35,341 nucleotides of DNA from CAMDBL01 sp964498125 (GTDB taxonomy: Bacteria > Pseudomonadota > Alphaproteobacteria > Rhizobiales > Hyphomicrobiaceae): contig CAZCGE010000106.1 of NCBI GenBank assembly GCA_964498125.1, forward strand, positions 1 through 35,341, written 5' to 3'. The notes beneath the pieces are model-generated. The model had not been told where the DNA came from. It was given only the letters and a program-made list of their open reading frames with translations, and made no database searches. The position numbers and the translations under genes are program-made. This document shows, in pieces, positions 22,023 through 30,001 of this stretch (the stretch's first letter is position 1; each line of letters opens with the position of its first letter).

Positions 22023-23550
22023 GCCGGGCGGCCTGTTTTTCAAGATTGGCCATCGCGCGCAACCAGTCCTCCCTGCTTGGATCGAGCGCAGTGGCGCGCC
22101 GGTAGCATTCGAGACTTTCAGAAATAGCCTCAGAACGGGCCAAGACGTGGCCAAGCATGGCGTGTACGCGCGCGTCTTCAGGCGCCAGCACGAGGGCGCC
22201 GCGCGCGCAGTCGATGGCGGCGGCAAGCTGCTGCCCGCGCGCCAGATACCGGCTCAGTGACAGGCGATAATCGACAACCTTATCGGCCAGCGCAACGGCC
22301 TGCCTTTGAGCCGCGATCGCCTCGTCGACGCGGTTGGCCGCCGCCAAGGATTCGGCGAGCAGCGTGTAACCATTGGGCAGAGCCGGTGACAAGGTGACGG
22401 CCACCGTGGCGGCGGCGAGTGCCCGGTCCTCGAGCCCGGCGCGCAAGCACAGCCGGCCAAGATAAATTTGGAATTCGGCGGCTTCGCCGTCCAGGGCGAT
22501 GGCGCATTCCTCGGCCGCAATGGCCTCCGGCAGGAGGTTGGACCGCGCCAATGCATTGGCCAGGATGTGGTGCGACTGCGCAGCCTCAGGCGCCAGCACG
22601 ACCGCATGTCGCGCCGCATCGATCGCGTCCGCGAGGCGGCCTTGCTCCATCAGATCCCTGGATTTCAGGATGAACGTTTCGGGCTGCGACAAGGCGAGTT
22701 CGGACGCGCCGATGCCCGGACTGATCTCCAGCCACCGGTCCAACCAGCGCTGGTGCGCGGCATCGAAGGTCGATTGCCGTGACAGTGGTCGGGGTGTGGT
22801 GAAGTGGGCGTAGAGCGCCTTGATCTGTGGATCGATGTGCGCATGCTTCTCGACATCGGCAGCCGTCGCACGATTGTGACGTTCTTCATGCGATAGGAAG
22901 TCGGAGATGGCGGCGGCGTCGGTGGCGGCGGGCAACGCCAGCTCGAGTTGGCCAAAGGCTGAATGCAGGCAGCGTTTCCAGTCGTCGAGCAAGGCTTCAA
23001 AATGCACGACGGCGCGAGGCATCCCCCGCGTGGCGACCTCCGCTTCCAGCATATAGGATTGCCACAGCCTGCATGCGTGCTCCAAGCTGAAGGCGTTGCG
23101 CTCACGCAACGAGGCGGCGACCTCCAACGGATTGCGGCATGTGATCAGCCAGTGGGGGGCGATGCCGGCGGCCAGCAATATGTCGCGCCAGAATGCGACG
23201 AGCCGGCTGACGCGCGGTTCCTTTATGACGATGGCGTGGTCTTGCGAACCATACTCCGCCTCGAGCATGCGCAGCGCGGCGGGGTGATGTTTGAGGACAC
23301 GCGCATCGGTTTCCCAACCTTGCGGCAATGGTTTGGGATCGAGCCAACTGCGTTCCAGCTGCGCCAAGATGCGATCATTTTGATGCATGACGCCAATTGG
23401 CTCCCAGTGACCGAGGCTGTTGCCGGGGCCTGCCGGAACAATTTTTTGCGGCAGGCGGAAACCAAGCAAATTGATCGTTCGGCTCAATGCGGAGGTGCCC
23501 GACCGGTGCATCCCAATGATGACGATGCCAAGCCTAGACGAAGCGGCCAT
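22003..23550 (-). CDS. Sulfotransferase-family protein with C-terminal TPR repeats
   Basis: Encodes 515 aa. The N-terminal part has the PAPS 5'-phosphosulfate loop GMHRSGTSAL near residue 15, and CRNPLEVAASLRERN fits the 3'-phosphate-binding segment. It is followed by about five tetratricopeptide-like helical pairs (from about residue 310 on: RLADAIDAARHAVVLAPEAA, LLPEAIAAEECAIALDGEAA and so on). Sulfotransferase-TPR fusions in bacteria are usually tied to modification of surface glycans or proteins, but the acceptor is unknown here. The start at 23550 is preferred; an in-frame ATG at 23565 is possible. No PAPS synthesis or glycan genes are adjacent. Confidence 0.88.
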   Translation of the reverse strand: MAASSRLGIVIIGMHRSGTSALSRTINLLGFRLPQKIVPAGPGNSLGHWEPIGVMHQNDRILAQLERSWLDPKPLPQGWETDARVLKHHPAALRMLEAEYGSQDHAIVIKEPRVSRLVAFWRDILLAAGIAPHWLITCRNPLEVAASLRERNAFSLEHACRLWQSYMLEAEVATRGMPRAVVHFEALLDDWKRCLHSAFGQLELALPAATDAAAISDFLSHEERHNRATAADVEKHAHIDPQIKALYAHFTTPRPLSRQSTFDAAHQRWLDRWLEISPGIGASELALSQPETFILKSRDLMEQGRLADAIDAARHAVVLAPEAAQSHHILANALARSNLLPEAIAAEECAIALDGEAAEFQIYLGRLCLRAGLEDRALAAATVAVTLSPALPNGYTLLAESLAAANRVDEAIAAQRQAVALADKVVDYRLSLSRYLARGQQLAAAIDCARGALVLAPEDARVHAMLGHVLARSEAISESLECYRRATALDPSREDWLRAMANLEKQAARPIPDQP

Positions 23551-23671
23551 GGTTTCCACTCGCATCTGCGATTGTGCCCGCGAAGTCTTCCGCGCCCGGC
23601 GATCGCGCGAAGTTATGACAGGAGGCTGCGCCAGTCGACTTGTCCCTGACACTTGTCCCCGGGCGGATTGC

Positions 23672-23686
23672 TGCATACGGTATGCA
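23672..23686. promoter_or_regulatory. Candidate operator: perfect 15-bp palindrome TGCATACGGTATGCA
   Basis: Seven-base arms (TGCATAC/GTATGCA) around one central base, in the divergent space between the sulfotransferase gene and the MetE-like gene, 83 bp before the MetE-like start. The shape and core (ATAC-GTAT) are like GntR-family (FCD-type) operators. No GntR gene is in the window, so the regulator is unknown. Confidence 0.5.
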
Positions 23687-23768
23687 AAAGTCGGGCGATG
23701 CGCGTGGCGCGCGGGCCGCATCGACTAGGCTTCTGTATATGTCTGCAGCATGCAACAGGGTGGCAACC

Positions 23769-24932
23769 ATGAAACTCGGCACCGATCGCATTCTCACGAC
23801 GCATGTCGGCTCGATGCCGCGGCCGGATGATCTCATCGAACTGTTGCGCAAGGAGGATCGCGGCGAGGCGGTCGACCAGAACGCCCTGCAGGCGCGTGCC
23901 GCATCGGCCGTGATGCAGACCGTCAAGGAGCAGGCCGCCAACGGCATCGACGTCGTCAATGACGGCGAGATGAGCAAGATGTCGTATCACGTCTACCTGA
24001 AGCACCGGCTGACGGGGCTGTCCAACATCGACGGTTTCGGCGTGCCGGATCGCCCGCACCCGCGCGATATCCTCGACCATCCCGAGATGATTCCCGCCCC
24101 GCTCGGCGGCGGCGGTACCGACCTGCTGAAAGCCACGGTGTGCAGCGGCCCGGTGGCCTATTCGGACCATGCGCCGCTCAACCGCGATCTGGCCAACCTG
24201 GCCGCGGCCAAGGCGGCCGCCAAGCCGGTCGCCGCCTTCATGACCTCGGCCTCGCCGGGATGCCTGTCGACCTACGTGCCCAACCGTTACTATCCCAACC
24301 GCGACAAGTATCGCGAGGAACTCGCCGTCGCCATCCGGCCGGAGTACGAGGCGATCCACAAGGCCGGCTTCGTGCTGCAGGTCGATTGCCCAGATCTCGC
24401 CGGCTGCCGGCACACCGACTACCAGAAGATGTCGGAGGCCGAGTTCCTGGCCGATGCCGAAAAGAGCATCGAGGCGCTGAACGAGGCGACCAAGAACATT
24501 CCACCCGAAGGCATGCGCATGCACATCTGCTGGCTGAACTACGCAGGTCCGCATACGCACGATCTACCGATCGCCAAACTGTTCGCCCTGCTGGCCAAGG
24601 CGCGACCGCAAGCGCTACTGTTCGAGGGCGCCAATCCGCGCCACGAGCACGAGTGGGAGGATTGGAAGGCGGCGAAGATCCCCGACAGCAAGGTGCTGGT
24701 GCCCGGCGTGATCGATTCCACCACGAATTTCGTCGAGCATCCCAGGCTGATCGCCCAGCGCCTCTGCCGCTATGCCGACATCGTCGGGCGCCAGCGCGTG
24801 ATGGCCGGCGCCGACTGCGGCTTTGGCACGTACGCTGGACGCAAGGGCGTGTTCCCGTCCGTGGTCATGAGCAAGTTCCGCGCCATGGCCGAGGGGGCGC
24901 GGATCGCCTCGGAACGGCTTTGGAAGAAATGA
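23769..24932 (+). CDS. MetE C-terminal-domain-like (cobalamin-independent methionine synthase family) protein
   Basis: Encodes 387 aa, the size of the catalytic half of MetE alone. Starts LGTDRILTTHVGSMPRP, as in stand-alone MetE-like proteins of the UROD/MetE fold. Zinc ligands are expected from the HICW motif and the late Cys in GADCGFGT; VNDGEMSK is the conserved aspartate region. Such short paralogues act as methyl- or alkyl-transferases or in epoxyalkane:coenzyme M transfer and are often mislabelled methionine synthase. The ATG at 23769 has AGGGTGG upstream. Its stop overlaps the start of the next gene (ATGA), implying a two-gene operon with the alpha/beta hydrolase and a shared catabolic role. 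Exact substrate unknown. Confidence 0.88.
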   Translation: MKLGTDRILTTHVGSMPRPDDLIELLRKEDRGEAVDQNALQARAASAVMQTVKEQAANGIDVVNDGEMSKMSYHVYLKHRLTGLSNIDGFGVPDRPHPRDILDHPEMIPAPLGGGGTDLLKATVCSGPVAYSDHAPLNRDLANLAAAKAAAKPVAAFMTSASPGCLSTYVPNRYYPNRDKYREELAVAIRPEYEAIHKAGFVLQVDCPDLAGCRHTDYQKMSEAEFLADAEKSIEALNEATKNIPPEGMRMHICWLNYAGPHTHDLPIAKLFALLAKARPQALLFEGANPRHEHEWEDWKAAKIPDSKVLVPGVIDSTTNFVEHPRLIAQRLCRYADIVGRQRVMAGADCGFGTYAGRKGVFPSVVMSKFRAMAEGARIASERLWKK

Positions 24933-25822
24933 CGGCGGCGACACCATACGAGGAATTGCGGGTGACGCTGCGCGATGGACTGCGGCTCTACGTGCGCCAT
25001 TACCCAGCGCCGCGGTCACGGTTGCGTCCGGTGCTGTGCCTGCCGGGCCTCACGCGCAACGCGCGCGACTTCGATACCCTGGCGAGGGTGTTGTGCGATG
25101 CCGCCGGTGGATCGGCACGCGCGGTCTACACGCTCGATGCGCGTGGCCGGGGCCTCTCGGACCACGACCCGGACGGGCGCGGCTATAGCGTGCCGGTGGA
25201 GACGCAGGATGTGATCGACGTGATGACGGCGCTGGGGTTGCATGGCGCCGCTATCGTCGGCACCTCGCGCGGCGGCCTCGTCGCCATGGTGCTGGCGGCG
25301 CTGCAGCCGACCGCCATTGGCGCGGTGGTGCTGAACGACATCGGCCCGGTGATCGAGGCCGCGGGCCTGGCGCGGATCGCGGGGTATGTCGGCCATGGCG
25401 CCTTGCCCAGCACCTGGGCCGAGGCGGCCGATGCCGTGCGCAAGGTCGACCAGCGGCAGTTTCCAGCCATTCCCGACGCGGCCTGGGAGACGATCGCGCG
25501 GCAACGTTTCAACGAGGCCGATGGCCGTCCCGCGCCCGCCTATGATGCCAGGCTGGCGGCGACCCTTGCGGTGCGCGATGGTCCCATTCCATCGTTGTGG
25601 CCGCAGTTCGGCGCGCTGAAGGGGGTGCCCGTGATGGTCGTGCGCGGGGCTGAATCCGATCTGCTGAGTGCGGCCACCGTCACCGAAATGTCCAATCGAC
25701 ATCCCGGGCTGGAGGTGCTGACCGTAGCGGGAGAGGGGCACGCGCTGCTGCTGCAGGATCGCACCTCCATCGCCGCCGTCCAGCGTTTCCTGGCCGGCAC
25801 CGACGCCACCGTCCGGCACTGA
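24929..25822 (+). CDS. Alpha/beta hydrolase
   Basis: Encodes 297 aa without a signal peptide. It has the classical alpha/beta-hydrolase pattern: the oxyanion-hole region in LCLPGLTRNARDF, the DARGRGLSD loop, the nucleophile elbow GTSRGG, an acidic residue in GAESDLL and the catalytic His in GEGHALL. Its ATG overlaps the TGA of the MetE-like gene, so both are translated from one mRNA. It most likely hydrolyses an ester or a C-C bond in the same small-molecule pathway; a specific substrate cannot be named. It ends 13 bp from the convergent MBL gene. Confidence 0.9.
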   Translation: MTAATPYEELRVTLRDGLRLYVRHYPAPRSRLRPVLCLPGLTRNARDFDTLARVLCDAAGGSARAVYTLDARGRGLSDHDPDGRGYSVPVETQDVIDVMTALGLHGAAIVGTSRGGLVAMVLAALQPTAIGAVVLNDIGPVIEAAGLARIAGYVGHGALPSTWAEAADAVRKVDQRQFPAIPDAAWETIARQRFNEADGRPAPAYDARLAATLAVRDGPIPSLWPQFGALKGVPVMVVRGAESDLLSAATVTEMSNRHPGLEVLTVAGEGHALLLQDRTSIAAVQRFLAGTDATVRH

Positions 25823-25835
25823 TCGTGCCGTCGAT

Positions 25836-26639
25836 TTACCCGATGCGCGGCACATCCAGCCGGTGCACGATGCCCTCGCTGCGGGCGTCGAGCGCGGGGT
25901 AGCGCTGCAGCACCAACGGGTCGTGTCCCGGCACGATGTGTCTGGGGGAGGTGGCGAGGCGCGCCAGCAGGTCGTAGCTGCGCAACGTGTCCTCGACATC
26001 GGTGACGATCGGGAATGGCTGGCGCTTCTCCATGTTCTCGTAGAGGTGCGAGACGTCGGCGGCGAGCACGACCCAGCCGCTTGCCGTCTTGACGCGGATG
26101 CATTGCAATCCGCGGCTGTGGCCTGGCGCATGGTGCACCGTGACGCCGGGCGCGACCTCGCCTTCGCCATCGTGGAAGGTGACGCGGCCCTGGTAGACCT
26201 TCCTGACGAGCTGGCAGACGTGCTCGGCGCTGAACGCGCGCCGCATGACCGGCTCGCACATGCAGCGGCCGGTCGCAAAGGCCACCTCGGCATCCTGGAT
26301 GTGCAGGCGGGCGGCCGAGAAGTGGTCGAGCGTGCCGGCGTGGTCGTAATGCAGATGCGAGACGATGACCGTGTCGAGCTTTTCGGCGTCGACGTCGATC
26401 AGCTTCAAAATTTCGCGCGGCTCGTGGCTGAGCGTGCGGCCGCGCACGGCAGCCTCGGCGCGATCGAAGCCGGTATCGACCAGAATCGTGCGCTCGGCGT
26501 TGCGGATCACCCAGACGAAGTAGTCGATCGGACTGTGGCTGGCGTGATCGTCGGCGAACAGGAAGTTGTCGATGCGCGTGCGGTTCTGATGCGTGCCGTA
26601 TTTGAGCGCGAGGATTTCATAGGTATCGGCGGCGGTCAC
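25836..26639 (-). CDS. MBL-fold metallo-hydrolase, N-acyl-homoserine-lactonase-like
   Basis: Encodes 267 aa. The di-zinc motif HLHYDHAG (His95, His97, Asp99, His100) is followed by APGHSRG and a late VPGHDP, plus LAADVSHLYEN. The arrangement fits the AHL lactonase-like (AttM/AiiA-type) group, which opens lactone rings, though many members act on other esters. No ATG exists near the start; a GTG at 26639 with GGGAGG five bases upstream is chosen. Convergent with the preceding hydrolase. No LuxI/LuxR genes are nearby, so a quorum-quenching role is only one possibility. Confidence 0.88.
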   Translation of the reverse strand: MTAADTYEILALKYGTHQNRTRIDNFLFADDHASHSPIDYFVWVIRNAERTILVDTGFDRAEAAVRGRTLSHEPREILKLIDVDAEKLDTVIVSHLHYDHAGTLDHFSAARLHIQDAEVAFATGRCMCEPVMRRAFSAEHVCQLVRKVYQGRVTFHDGEGEVAPGVTVHHAPGHSRGLQCIRVKTASGWVVLAADVSHLYENMEKRQPFPIVTDVEDTLRSYDLLARLATSPRHIVPGHDPLVLQRYPALDARSEGIVHRLDVPRIG

Positions 26640-26716
26640 GATGACCTCCCAGGGTTTGCAGGTTTCTGGCGCCAGAATGCGCGGGATTGGCCGTGCCGTC
26701 GAGGGGCGGTATTGCA

Positions 26717-26795
26717 ATCGGGTGCTGCGCACGCTCTTTATGCTGGGTTCCGGGTCTCTCTCGGCCTGAAGTGGCCTCGCTCGCCCGGAATGACG
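26717..26795. repeat. Modular palindromic element, copy 2 (right half only)
   Basis: Matches the right part of copies 1, 3 and 4: GTGCTGCGCACGCTCTTTAT, then GCTGGGTTCC, GGCCTGAAGTGGCC and the end CCGGAATGACG. The left arm and CGTCATTCCGG end are missing, so this is a solo half element. It is 17 bp from copy 3, and together they fill the 423-bp gap between the MBL and GIY-YIG genes. Confidence 0.8.
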
Positions 26796-26812
26796 AAAAA
26801 TTTTATCTGTCC

Positions 26813-26994
26813 CGTCATTCCGGAAACGTGAGGCCACCTTGGCCGAGCGTTATCCGGAACCCAGCGTCAGGAGCGCCGAAGGCTCGATATGTCCAACCAG
26901 AGGCGGGCAAGTTATATCGGGTGCTGCGCACGCTCTTTACGCTGGGGTCCGGGTCTCTCTCGGCCTGAAGTGGCCTCGCTCGCCCGGAATGACG
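26813..26994. repeat. Modular palindromic element, copy 3 (182 bp)
   Basis: Ends CGTCATTCCGG/CCGGAATGACG. The left arm is type B (GTGAGGCCACCTTGGCCGAG) and the right arm type C (GGCCTGAAGTGGCCTCGCTC). The inner stem is GGAACCCAGCG with CGCTGGGGTCC. Same total length as copy 1. It lies 68 bp upstream of the GIY-YIG gene. Confidence 0.85.
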
Positions 26995-27062
26995 AGAGGG
27001 ATTGTTGATGGGACGGCGGTTGCTCGCTACCATGAGACATTGCCATGCACGGGTAAGGTGGC

Positions 27063-27380
27063 ATGCACGAACCCAAGCAACCCTGCGTCTACATTCTCGC
27101 GAGCAAGCGCAATGGCACGCTGTATGTCGGCGTGACAAGCAATTTCGTCCAGCGGGTCTCGATCCACAAGCAGGACCTGATCCAGGGTTTCACCAGCCGC
27201 TACGGTGTACACATCCTGGTCTACATGGAGTTCCACGAAACGATGCCACAGGCGATCAAGCGCGAGACGCAAATCAAAGGCTGGCGCCGGGCCTGGAAGA
27301 TGGCGCTGATCGAAAAGGACAACCCCGAGTGGCGCGACCTATATTGGGAGCTGAGCGGCCTGTCCGATGCCAGCCCATGA
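27063..27380 (+). CDS. GIY-YIG nuclease-family small protein (YhbQ-like)
   Basis: Encodes 105 aa, a single GIY-YIG domain. The signature is VYI (9-11) and YVG (21-23), with Arg31 in NFVQR, His35 and the metal-binding Glu68 in AIKRETQIKGWRR. This family comprises stand-alone nickase-like domains of unclear function, common in proteobacteria; some are found beside repeats. The ATG at 27063 follows GGTAAGGTGGC. The gene is bracketed by palindromic elements: copy 3 ends 68 bp before it and copy 4 starts 3 bp after its stop. This suggests that the gene and the repeats form one unit. Confidence 0.9.
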   Translation: MHEPKQPCVYILASKRNGTLYVGVTSNFVQRVSIHKQDLIQGFTSRYGVHILVYMEFHETMPQAIKRETQIKGWRRAWKMALIEKDNPEWRDLYWELSGLSDASP

Positions 27381-27383
27381 TGC

Positions 27384-27543
27384 CGTCATTCCGGCCAAGG
27401 AGGCGCCCTTCCGCGCCGACGCGAGCCGGAACCCAGCGCAAGATTCGCGCGAAGCGCACAATGTATCGAGTGCTGCGCACGCTCTTTATGCTGGGTTCCG
27501 GGTCTCTCTCGGCCTGAAGTGGCCTCGCTCGCCCGGAATGACG
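27384..27543. repeat. Modular palindromic element, copy 4 (160 bp)
   Basis: Ends CGTCATTCCGG/CCGGAATGACG. Left arm type A (CCAAGGAGGCGCCCTTCCGC), right arm type C. Inner stem GGAACCCAGCG with GCTGGGTTCC; the central loop is about 22 nt shorter than in copies 1 and 3. It begins three bases after the GIY-YIG stop codon and ends 42 bp before the acetamidase start. Confidence 0.85.
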
Positions 27544-27585
27544 ATACGAAGTGAGTGCAGTGAATCACATTTTGGAGGACTTGGC

Positions 27586-28527
27586 ATGCCGACGCACCAC
27601 ACGTTGAACTCGACGCCGGAAACCGTGCATTGGGGCTATCTCGACGCCAAGATTGCGCCGCGCCTGACCATCGACTCGGGCGACACGGTGACGATCGACA
27701 CGGTGTCGGGCGGCCTCGCCGACGTCGGCGCCGTCAGCGATTTGTCGATCATGCTGCCGCACCACCGCGAGATCTGCGAGAAACTCAAGCCTTCGCCCGG
27801 CCCGCACATCCTCACGGGGCCGGTGGCCATCCGCGGCGCCGAGCCCGGTGACTCGCTGGAGATCCGCATCAAGGCGATCGAGATGACGGTCGACTGGGGC
27901 TGGAACCTGATCCGCCCGCTGCGCGGCACGTTGCCGGAGGACTATCCGAATTTTCGCTGCCGCATCCTGCCGATCGACCGGGCGGCCAAGGTCGCCCGCT
28001 TGCCGTGGGGCGCCAATATCCCGTGCCGGCCGTTTTTCGGCGTCATGGCCGTGGCGCCGCCGCCGAACTATGGGCTGTGCACGTCGGTCGAGCCGCGCGA
28101 ATTCGGCGGCAACATCGACCTGAAGGAATTGGTCGCCGGCACGACGTTGCTGCTGCCGATCTTCGTGCCGGGGGCGAATTTCTCCACCGGCGACGGCCAT
28201 GCCGTGCAGGGCGACGGCGAGGTCAACCTGACGGCGCTGGAGACCAGTCTCAAGGGTACATTCGAGTTTGTTCTGCACAAGCGCGTCAAGCTCGAGATGC
28301 CGCGCGCGACGACGCCGACGCACCTCATCGCCATGGGGCTGGATACAGACCTCGATGACGCCGCCAAACAGGCGCTGCGTGAGATGATCCGCTGGCTCGT
28401 CGAGCTGAAAGGCTGGACGTCGGAGGAAGCCTATGTGTTCTGCAGTCTGGCCTGCGACCTCAGGGTGACGCAGCTGGTCGACGGCATGAAAGGCATCCAC
28501 GCCATGGTCGAGCGCGGCCTGCTGTAG
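27586..28527 (+). CDS. Acetamidase/formamidase family protein
   Basis: Encodes 313 aa, matching the FmdA/AmdA family in length. Signature segments are the N-terminal VHWGYLDAKIAPRLTIDSGDTV, HILTGPVAIRGAEPGDSLEI, FGGNIDLKELVAGTTLLLPI and the conserved STGDGHAVQGDGEV metal-site region. These enzymes hydrolyse formamide, acetamide or related short amides to ammonia and an acid. GGAGG lies eight bases before the ATG. It is followed after 43 bp by an MFS carrier gene in the same direction, suggesting an uptake-and-hydrolysis operon. Confidence 0.93.
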   Translation: MPTHHTLNSTPETVHWGYLDAKIAPRLTIDSGDTVTIDTVSGGLADVGAVSDLSIMLPHHREICEKLKPSPGPHILTGPVAIRGAEPGDSLEIRIKAIEMTVDWGWNLIRPLRGTLPEDYPNFRCRILPIDRAAKVARLPWGANIPCRPFFGVMAVAPPPNYGLCTSVEPREFGGNIDLKELVAGTTLLLPIFVPGANFSTGDGHAVQGDGEVNLTALETSLKGTFEFVLHKRVKLEMPRATTPTHLIAMGLDTDLDDAAKQALREMIRWLVELKGWTSEEAYVFCSLACDLRVTQLVDGMKGIHAMVERGLL

Positions 28528-28570
28528 GGGCATCGGGCCGCAAAGGCGTGGCGAACTCGGGCAGGGCAGC

Positions 28571-29782
28571 ATGAGCATCGAGACCAGGGCGTCCTGGGTC
28601 GTGGCGGCGGTGGCGATGGTGGTGCTGTCGGTCTCGTTCGGGGCCCTGTACATCGTCGTCGTCGGCTTGAAGGTGATCGCGGCCGAGACGGGCGGGCTGC
28701 GCTCGGTGCCCGCCTTTGCCCATTCGCTGGCCTGGTTCTCGGCCGCACTCGGCGCCGTCGTCATGTCGCCGCTGGCTGAACGCATTGGCATCCGCATCAC
28801 CGCCATGTTCGGCGCCTGCATGGTCGCCATCGGTTTGGCCCTGTCCGCCCAAGGCGAAACCTGGCAGCTCTATCTCGGCCACGGCCTGTTCATCGGCCTG
28901 CTCGGCAATGCCGGCATCAACGCGCCGCTGTATGTCTACATCACGCGCTGGTTCGACGTGCATCGCGGCGCGGCATTGGCCCTGATCACCAGCGGACAAT
29001 ATGTGGCCGGCGCCTTCTGGCCGATGATCTTTGAACGCAGCATCGCACTGATCGGCTGGCGCCAGACGATGCTGTATTACGCCGTGCTGGTGGTGGCCGT
29101 GGTGGTGCCTTTGGCGGCAATTTTCCTCCGCGCGCCGCCCGCCGTGCCCAGCCCCGCGCCGGGTGCGCCGCCGGTCGGCCCGCAGGTTGGCGCAAAGGTG
29201 CTGGGTCTCAACCCCAAACTGGTGTTCAGCCTGATGGCGGTGGCGAATTTTACCTGCTGCGTCCCCATGGCGATGCCGTCCGCGCATATGGTGGCCTTCT
29301 GCGGCGATCTTGGCATGGCGGCCTCGGCAGGGGCGGCGATGCTGTCGCTGCTGTTGGTCTGCGCCATGCTCAGCCGCCAGTTCTGGGGCTGGATGTCCGA
29401 CCGCATCGGCGGGCTCTTGACGCTGCTGGTGTGCTCGGCGGCGCAGGCCGCTGCCATCGCCGGCTTCGCGCTGACGCAGGACGAGGCCGGCCTGTTCTTC
29501 GTCGCCGTCGCCTTCGGCCTCGGCTTCAGCGGTCTGATCCCAGCCTATGTGCTGGTCGTGCGGGAACTCTACCCATCCTCGCAGGCGAGCTGGCGCGTGC
29601 CCGTGCTGCTGCTCAGCGGCGGGAGCGGCATGGCCTTCGGCGGCTGGTTTGCCGGTTACATCTACGATTGGGCCGGCTTCTACGCGCCGGCCTTTACCAC
29701 CGGTCTCGCCTTCAACCTCGTCAACTTCGCCATCATCGGGTTCCTGGTGGTGCGGTGGCAGGCATGGCGGGCGGGGATTTAA
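28571..29782 (+). CDS. MFS transporter
   Basis: Encodes 403 aa with twelve predicted membrane helices in two bundles separated by a proline-rich loop (APPAVPSPAPGAPPVGPQ, near residue 200). A SPLAERIGIR-like loop 2-3 motif and a second-half equivalent (GWMSDRIGG) mark it as MFS. It resembles oxalate/formate-antiporter-like or monocarboxylate carriers. Co-directional with the acetamidase gene, so it probably moves the amide or its acid product; this is inference from position. Confidence 0.9.
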   Translation: MSIETRASWVVAAVAMVVLSVSFGALYIVVVGLKVIAAETGGLRSVPAFAHSLAWFSAALGAVVMSPLAERIGIRITAMFGACMVAIGLALSAQGETWQLYLGHGLFIGLLGNAGINAPLYVYITRWFDVHRGAALALITSGQYVAGAFWPMIFERSIALIGWRQTMLYYAVLVVAVVVPLAAIFLRAPPAVPSPAPGAPPVGPQVGAKVLGLNPKLVFSLMAVANFTCCVPMAMPSAHMVAFCGDLGMAASAGAAMLSLLLVCAMLSRQFWGWMSDRIGGLLTLLVCSAAQAAAIAGFALTQDEAGLFFVAVAFGLGFSGLIPAYVLVVRELYPSSQASWRVPVLLLSGGSGMAFGGWFAGYIYDWAGFYAPAFTTGLAFNLVNFAIIGFLVVRWQAWRAGI

Positions 29783-29824
29783 CCGGGTGCAGTGGCGGGC
29801 CGCGTGTGGGGTCCGGCATGGCCT

Positions 29825-29978
29825 TAACGGTCATTTGGTGTAACTATCCACGGTCACTTGACGATAAGTGTAACGGTCATATAGTGTGGTCATTAACGGG
29901 CATTTAGTGAATATTATAACGGGCAAACTGTGAGAAAACTAAAGGGCATATCGTGGCACTTCTAACGGTCAATCCGTG
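29825..29978 (+). repeat. Seven-copy 23-bp-period repeat array upstream of the AAA+/DUF4143 gene
   Basis: A 14-bp core, ACGG(T/G)CATNTNGTG, starts at 29827, 29850, 29873, 29896, 29919, 29942 and 29965: seven copies at exactly 23-bp spacing. In six of seven it is preceded by TA, making a 16-bp conserved unit with a 7-bp variable, AT-rich spacer. Copies 2 and 5 are the most diverged. The array ends 23 bp before the ATG of the ATPase gene and includes the whole likely promoter and leader. The repeat is not palindromic. It is too short in unit and spacer for a CRISPR. An operator array for autoregulation, or iteron-like binding sites, are the likeliest roles. Confidence 0.92.
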
Positions 29979-30001
29979 AGACCATCTCGGAAGGGCGCCA
30001 C

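Noticed and set aside
29825..29978. CRISPR array
   Set aside because: Repeat core of 14-16 bp and spacers of 7-9 bp are far too short, repeats are degenerate, and no cas genes are present.
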